Positions 6,161-9,786 of a stretch of 9,786 nt of DNA are shown piece by piece; within the stretch, counting starts at the first letter, position 1, and each line of letters opens with the position of its first letter. The notes under the pieces are model-generated. The model did no database searches. It saw only the letters and a list, made by a program, of their open reading frames with translations, and had not been told where the DNA came from. The stretch comes from Desulfurococcales archaeon (GTDB lineage Archaea > Thermoproteota > Thermoprotei_A > Sulfolobales > Desulfurococcaceae). The position numbers and the translations under genes were made by a program. The DNA lies in NCBI GenBank assembly GCA_027064845.1, contig JAMOPC010000328.1:1-9786 (forward strand), in the 5' to 3' direction.

Positions 6161-7459
6161 ATGAATGCATTGAGCAAGACCACTGCGGCTATCATTCTTG
6201 TTATAATATTAATAGGTATAGTTGCTGGAGCATATTATTACTGGTCAACAACAAGTAAGCCTACACAAACAACAACCACAACTACTCAGACAACAAGCCC
6301 TGCAAAAACAACTACTACTACGACCACTACACAGCCAGCTAAGAAGGTCAAAGTAGCGGTACTTTTCGACGTTGGTGGTAGAGGAGATCTGAGCTTCAAC
6401 GACATGGCTTACATGGGTGCTGAAAGAGCTAAGAAAGAACTAGGAGTGGAAGTAGACTATTTAACACCTAAGTCAACCAATGACATGATACCATTACTTG
6501 AACAATTAAGTAAAAGCAAAGAATATGATCTATTGGTTCTAGTAGGGTTCCTATGGACAGATGCATTAAACAAGACAGCCGATAAGTTCCCAGACCAGAA
6601 ATTCGCTCTAATAGACTCAACGACAGGTGTTGTTAGACCTAATGAGGTTGACATTTTGTTCCGTGAACAAGAATGTGCTGCACTTGTCGGCATCATAGCA
6701 GCTGGTATGGCTTATCAATTAAATGGCTCAACAGTTGGAGCAGTAGCTGGTATGGATATACCGCCATTGTGGAAATTCCACATAGGATACTTATTTGGTG
6801 TCAAGTATTTTGAAAAGCAAACGGGTAAACAAGTAAACTTCTTATGGCAATATACAGGAACGTTCCAAGACCCGCAGAAGGGATATCAGACAGCGTGGCA
6901 GATGCTGCAACAAGGTGCTAAAGTGCTATATGGTTTAGCTGGATTAACACATCTTGGAATGTTTGATGCGGTAATTGATTGGAACGAGAAAGGACTCGGA
7001 AAAGCATTTGCTATAGGACAAGATGCTAGCCAGGAATGGTATAATCCGTACTATATTCCACTCAGCGGTGCTAAGAGAGTTGACGTAGCAGTATATACAG
7101 CTATTGAAATGGTTGTCAGAGGTACATGGAAGGGAGGAATAATAACACTGGGACTGAAAGAAGGAGGAGTAGGTATTTGGGACCTAGACGGTGTCAAGTA
7201 CTTCGCAGAAATAGCATATGAAGAAGGAAAATTACCAAAGGGATTAACACCTGAAAAAGTTGTAGAAATAGTGAATAAGACAAGACAGGAATACATCCCA
7301 GATAATGTATGGAAAATGGTTAATGAGTTAGAACAAAAGATCAAGAATGGCGAAATAGTATTTAAGACTCCTCTATCACATGATGAATATGACCAGATAA
7401 TCAACGCATTACAACAAGGAAACCTCAATGCCGCATTAGAGAAAGGAAGTATTAGCTAA
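6161..7459 (+). CDS. BMP/PnrA-family substrate-binding protein, membrane-tethered
   Basis: Extracellular receptor of an ABC importer; characterised members of the family (PnrA/TmpC, Bmp) bind purine or other nucleosides. From ATG 6161 it has 432 residues: a short basic N-terminus (MNALSK), a hydrophobic helix (about 9-28), a Thr-rich low-complexity stalk (about 29-60) with two poly-Thr runs, then the binding domain from about 62. Family motifs: DVGGRGDLSFN (70-80), FREQECAALVG (167-177), VAGMDIPPLWKFHIGY (195-210) and GQDASQE (286-292). There is no lipobox Cys, so it is held by the uncleaved helix or by a class III (pilin-like) signal, as with several crenarchaeal binding proteins. The stalk is a likely O-glycosylation zone that lifts the domain above the membrane. 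The usual Gly-rich ligand-loop segment here reads AGLTHLGMFDAV (260-271), a mild departure. In-frame GTG at 6149 would add four residues. The gene is first in the transporter locus and has the strongest promoter. Confidence 0.92.
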   Translation: MNALSKTTAAIILVIILIGIVAGAYYYWSTTSKPTQTTTTTTQTTSPAKTTTTTTTTQPAKKVKVAVLFDVGGRGDLSFNDMAYMGAERAKKELGVEVDYLTPKSTNDMIPLLEQLSKSKEYDLLVLVGFLWTDALNKTADKFPDQKFALIDSTTGVVRPNEVDILFREQECAALVGIIAAGMAYQLNGSTVGAVAGMDIPPLWKFHIGYLFGVKYFEKQTGKQVNFLWQYTGTFQDPQKGYQTAWQMLQQGAKVLYGLAGLTHLGMFDAVIDWNEKGLGKAFAIGQDASQEWYNPYYIPLSGAKRVDVAVYTAIEMVVRGTWKGGIITLGLKEGGVGIWDLDGVKYFAEIAYEEGKLPKGLTPEKVVEIVNKTRQEYIPDNVWKMVNELEQKIKNGEIVFKTPLSHDEYDQIINALQQGNLNAALEKGSIS

Positions 7460-7477
7460 TTAGATTAGGGAATCTTC

Positions 7478-7512
7478 TTTTTCAAACAGAATTATTTTTT
7501 AACAATCTTTTT
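7478..7512 (+). terminator. T-tract terminator after the binding-protein gene
   Basis: Three T-runs, 7478-7482 (T5), 7495-7500 (T6) and 7508-7512 (T5), start about 19 nt after the stop codon. Runs of T without a hairpin are the common archaeal termination signal. Partial read-through would give more binding protein than transporter. Confidence 0.55.
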
Positions 7513-7521
7513 CCTTAACTG

Positions 7522-7529
7522 TTATATAA
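7522..7529 (+). promoter_or_regulatory. Possible internal TATA box for the ATPase-permease genes
   Basis: TTATATAA lies within a perfect 10-bp palindrome GTTATATAAC (7521-7530) just after the T-tracts. A start near 7551 would give a leader of about 66 nt before ATG 7617. It would allow the ATPase and permease genes to be made separately from the binding protein. Confidence 0.4.
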
Positions 7530-7557
7530 CTAGTACATAAATAGATTTAATCAATAA

Positions 7558-7570
7558 GGCGTAATTAGCC
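7558..7570. repeat. Small inverted repeat upstream of the ATPase gene
   Basis: GGC-g-TAATTA-GCC is symmetrical apart from one inserted G. It sits near the predicted start point of the internal promoter. The TAAGGCG at its left edge (7555-7561) also occurs at 6061-6067 upstream of the binding-protein promoter. It may be a regulator site; the support is weak. Confidence 0.3.
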
Positions 7571-7604
7571 GAGTTGCCCATCTCACATTGGTTTTATAAG
7601 TAGC

Positions 7605-7609
7605 GGTGA
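7605..7609 (+). promoter_or_regulatory. Shine-Dalgarno site of the ATPase gene
   Basis: GGTGA ends 7 nt before ATG 7617 and supports that start. Confidence 0.65.
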
Positions 7610-7616
7610 ATAACGC

Positions 7617-9131
7617 ATGAGCCAGGGAGAAATCGCTGTCGAGATGAGGAATATACATAAGATATACCCAGATGGCGTTGTAGCCCTTAAAGGAGTAGAT
7701 TTTGTTGTTAAAAAAGGAGAAATACACGGATTACTTGGAGAAAATGGCGCTGGTAAAACAACACTTATGAGAATACTGTATGGAGAAATCAAACCAACTA
7801 AGGGAGAAATAAAGATCTTTGGAGAAAGGGTAAAGTTCAGTGGTCCATGGGATGCTATTAGGAAAGGAATAGGTATGGTTTATCAACACTTTACACTAGT
7901 ACCAACATTTACTGTAAAGGAGAATTTATTCCTCAGCCTCTTAAGTATTAATCCAAAGGCAACCATAGATGAGGCTATAGAGAAAGCTAAACAAGTTTCC
8001 AAGCAAACAGGCTTAAGAATACCTTTCGACAGAGTTATCGAGGAACTACCTATCGGTGTGCAGCAAAGAGTAGAAATTATTAAATCACTTATAAGAGAAG
8101 CAAAAATACTCATACTGGATGAGCCTACAAGCGTATTAACACCAGTCGAAACAAAGGACTTGTTCCAAGCATTACTCAAACTAAAACAACAAGGAATAAC
8201 AATTATCTTCATAACACATAAGCTCAAAGAAGTAAAGGAAATAACGGATCGTGTAACAGTTCTTCGCCGCGGACAAGTCGTTGGGACGGTGGAAACGAGT
8301 AAAGTAACTGAAAAAGACCTTGCAAGAATGATGGTTGAGAGAGAAGTATTGTTTAAGCTGGAGAAAAAACCAGCTAAACCAGGGAGAGAAGTATTAGTAG
8401 TAAAGAATCTAGAAGTCTATGATGATAGAGGATTACCAGCTGTAAAAGGAGTAACTCTAACTGTTAGGGAAGGCGAAATCCTCGGTCTTGCAGGTGTTCA
8501 AGGTAATGGGCAGAAAGAATTAGCGGAAGCAATTGCTGGTATGAGACCCGTAGCATCGGGAAAAATCATTATTGATGATATAGATGTTACTCAGTTATCA
8601 GCTTTTGAGAGATATAAGCTTGGGCTAGCATATGTCCCCGATTCAAGGAAAGTCGGACTTATCTATGATATGAATATTGTGGAAAACGTGGCATTAACGA
8701 ATCTATACAGAATCATTAGTGAGAAATCGAGAAGGATAAAATGGGGTGTTGCAGAGAAAATTGCTTCTGAAGTAATTAGTAAGCTTGAAGTTGTAGCACC
8801 AAGCCTTAGCACACCGATTAAGTATCTCAGTGGTGGAAACCAGCAGAAAGTAATGGTTGGGAGAGAAATAGTCCGCGAACCAAGAGCCTTTGTTGTATCA
8901 GAGCCTACTCAAGGACTAGATGTTGCTGCTACCGAGTTTATAAGAAAAACTCTTATTCGTCTCAGAGATGAAGGTAAAGCTATATTGTTGATCTCAACTG
9001 ATTTAGACGAAATACTTCAGCTCAGTGATAGAATCGCTGTCATCTATGAAGGTAAGATCATGGCTGTTGGAAAACCTGAAGAATTCACGTTGGAGAGACT
9101 TGGTTTATTAATGGGTGGTGTACATGCCTAA
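7617..9131 (+). CDS. Double-domain ABC transporter ATPase, BMP/nucleoside (YufO-like) type
   Basis: Cytoplasmic ATPase that drives import with the BMP-type binding protein and its permeases; 504 residues, usual for the RbsA/YufO group in which two nucleotide-binding domains are fused. First domain: Walker A GENGAGKTT (41-49), Q-loop VYQHFTLVP (88-96), signature-like LPIGVQQRVEI (144-154), Walker B ILILDEPTS (164-172), switch His201 in FITHKL. Second domain: degenerate Walker A GVQGNGQKE (293-301, no GKS/T), canonical signature LSGGNQQK (404-411), Walker B-like AFVVSEPTQGLD (424-435, Ser for the Asp before Glu), and STDLDEI in place of a His switch. One composite site (Walker A of domain 1 with signature of domain 2) is therefore intact and the other is degenerate, as is common in the family. 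The ATG has an SD 7 nt upstream. It overlaps the permease start by 8 bp, so the two are translationally coupled. RbsA-like sugar importers are the closest alternative; the adjacent BMP protein argues for nucleosides. Confidence 0.93.
   Translation: MSQGEIAVEMRNIHKIYPDGVVALKGVDFVVKKGEIHGLLGENGAGKTTLMRILYGEIKPTKGEIKIFGERVKFSGPWDAIRKGIGMVYQHFTLVPTFTVKENLFLSLLSINPKATIDEAIEKAKQVSKQTGLRIPFDRVIEELPIGVQQRVEIIKSLIREAKILILDEPTSVLTPVETKDLFQALLKLKQQGITIIFITHKLKEVKEITDRVTVLRRGQVVGTVETSKVTEKDLARMMVEREVLFKLEKKPAKPGREVLVVKNLEVYDDRGLPAVKGVTLTVREGEILGLAGVQGNGQKELAEAIAGMRPVASGKIIIDDIDVTQLSAFERYKLGLAYVPDSRKVGLIYDMNIVENVALTNLYRIISEKSRRIKWGVAEKIASEVISKLEVVAPSLSTPIKYLSGGNQQKVMVGREIVREPRAFVVSEPTQGLDVAATEFIRKTLIRLRDEGKAILLISTDLDEILQLSDRIAVIYEGKIMAVGKPEEFTLERLGLLMGGVHA
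9113..9120 (+). promoter_or_regulatory. Shine-Dalgarno site of the permease, inside the ATPase gene
   Basis: GGGTGGTG lies 3 nt before ATG 9124, within the last codons of the ATPase gene. It supports re-initiation at the overlapping start. Confidence 0.5.
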
Positions 9132-9786
9132 AGAAAATATATTGTCTAAATTCATTCGTTCACTCATTGAAAAGATCAAGATCAAGAAACAAGAGTATAT
9201 TATGGCTACAATAGAGATAGTATTATCAGCATTGATAGGCTTTTTAGTAGCAGGAATAGTTCTCTACGCAATGGGATATGATCCCGGAGAAGTATTTTAC
9301 ATTATGTTCAACTATGGATTCAATGATCCAGAATACTTGTGTGGAAAAGCAATACCACTGATTATGACTGGTTTAGCTTTCTCAATACCTGCTCTAGCAG
9401 GTGTGTTTAACATAGGTGGTGAGAGCCAGCTCTATTGGGGAGCATTCATAGGACTTATAACTACATATTATGTTACACAATACACAGGCATTGGAACACT
9501 AGGAACCATTGTAGGAATACTTGCAGGAATCCTGGCAGGTGCAGCATGGGCTCTCCTAATAGCTGTTCTAAGAGTATACAGAGGTATAAACGAAGTCATT
9601 ACAGCAATAATGTTAAACTGGATATCATATTTCATGATCATATACTTGATAATTAAGTTCTTCACAAACCCCGTAATACCCCATCAGAGTATAGAAGTTC
9701 CTGAAAAAGCATCTCTAACACCTTATCCAGGCTTTGCAATAGCTATTGTTGGTACATTGATAGTCTATTATCTCTTGTACTATACC
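9124..9786 (+). CDS. ABC permease, BMP-type nucleoside importer (YufP-like), 3' end outside window
   Basis: Membrane subunit of the same importer, of the BPD_transp_2 family (RbsC/YufP-like). The open frame starts at ATG 9124, which overlaps the ATPase stop (ATGCCTAA), and runs to the right edge: 221 residues of an expected 330-380. A basic N-terminus (about 1-24) precedes hydrophobic helices at about 28-50, 75-95, 104-118, 125-150, 163-180 and 203-220. Family motifs are clear: FNIGGESQLYWGA (95-107) in the membrane core, and the cytoplasmic coupling-loop region RGINEVITAIMLNWI (153-167), which contacts the ATPase. The remaining C-terminal helices lie beyond the window; BMP-type importers normally have a second permease gene next, which cannot be seen here. 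This gene does not overlap any competing reading frame of merit. Confidence 0.92.
   Translation, partial: MPKENILSKFIRSLIEKIKIKKQEYIMATIEIVLSALIGFLVAGIVLYAMGYDPGEVFYIMFNYGFNDPEYLCGKAIPLIMTGLAFSIPALAGVFNIGGESQLYWGAFIGLITTYYVTQYTGIGTLGTIVGILAGILAGAAWALLIAVLRVYRGINEVITAIMLNWISYFMIIYLIIKFFTNPVIPHQSIEVPEKASLTPYPGFAIAIVGTLIVYYLLYYT

Noticed and set aside
7591..7600. GTTTTATAAG as TATA box for the ATPase gene
   Set aside because: It is only 17 bp from the ATG, so transcription would begin downstream of the start codon.
2000..7616. RNA genes (tRNA, C/D box sRNA) in the spacers at 2000-2134, 6013-6160 and 7460-7616
   Set aside because: No cloverleaf, T-loop consensus or paired C and D boxes could be seen, and the spacers are too AT-rich for a structured RNA from a hyperthermophile.
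6457..8227. Minus-strand open frames at 6457-6696, 7051-7428, 7583-7792 and 7883-8227
   Set aside because: They mirror the binding-protein and ATPase genes, which carry clear family motifs; none has a plausible SD or a known domain.
9435..9665. Open frames of 73 (+) and 65 (-) codons
   Set aside because: Both overlap the permease gene, whose FNIGG and GINEVITAIMLN motifs and helices show it to be the real frame.
1..9786. A new multi-gene defence or mobile system
   Set aside because: All but one of the genes belong to familiar families (Hyp, GH38, BMP-type ABC); there are no direct-repeat arrays, integrase, transposase, nuclease or toxin-like genes.

Overview
The window looks like a chromosomal segment of a hyperthermophilic crenarchaeon, most likely Desulfurococcales (Staphylothermus- or Desulfurococcus-like). 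The reasons are AT-rich DNA, heavy use of AGA/AGG and ATA codons, TTTATATA-type promoter boxes, GGTGA-type Shine-Dalgarno sequences, T-tract terminators, and a solute-binding protein carrying an N-terminal membrane anchor plus a Thr-rich stalk. The taxon is inferred from style and gene content; no rRNA or other marker gene is present.

Left part (1-6012): two [NiFe]-hydrogenase maturation genes lie on the minus strand. hypF is at the left edge and lacks its C-terminus. hypC starts with TTG and is followed 20 bp later by an unrecognised 156-residue protein with two membrane helices. Between these minus-strand units sits a large plus-strand gene for a cytoplasmic GH38 alpha-mannosidase. It diverges from hypF across a 135-bp spacer holding a perfect 7+5+7 inverted repeat. 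It converges on the membrane-protein gene with no spacer at all: the two stop codons abut.

Right part (6013-9786): a plus-strand transport locus of the BMP/PnrA type. It encodes a membrane-tethered binding protein, a double-domain ABC ATPase, and the first 221 residues of a permease whose start overlaps the ATPase stop by 8 bp. A well-formed TATA box, a near-perfect 18-bp palindrome over the expected transcription start and a good SD precede the binding-protein gene. A run of three T-tracts and a second TATA-like box separate it from the ATPase gene. This fits strong expression of the binding protein and weaker expression of the transporter. By family knowledge the substrate is probably a nucleoside, though the sequence alone does not fix this.

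How the genes relate: HypF makes the thiocarbamate that becomes the cyanide ligand of hydrogenase iron, and HypC (with HypD, not in this window) carries the iron centre. The mannosidase and the transporter have no evident link to that pathway. I find no tRNA, rRNA, CRISPR, insertion sequence or prophage signal, and no intergenic gap over about 160 bp. No clear new multi-gene system is visible. The most open items are the hypC-linked membrane protein, the altered second zinc motif of HypF, and the two palindromes.
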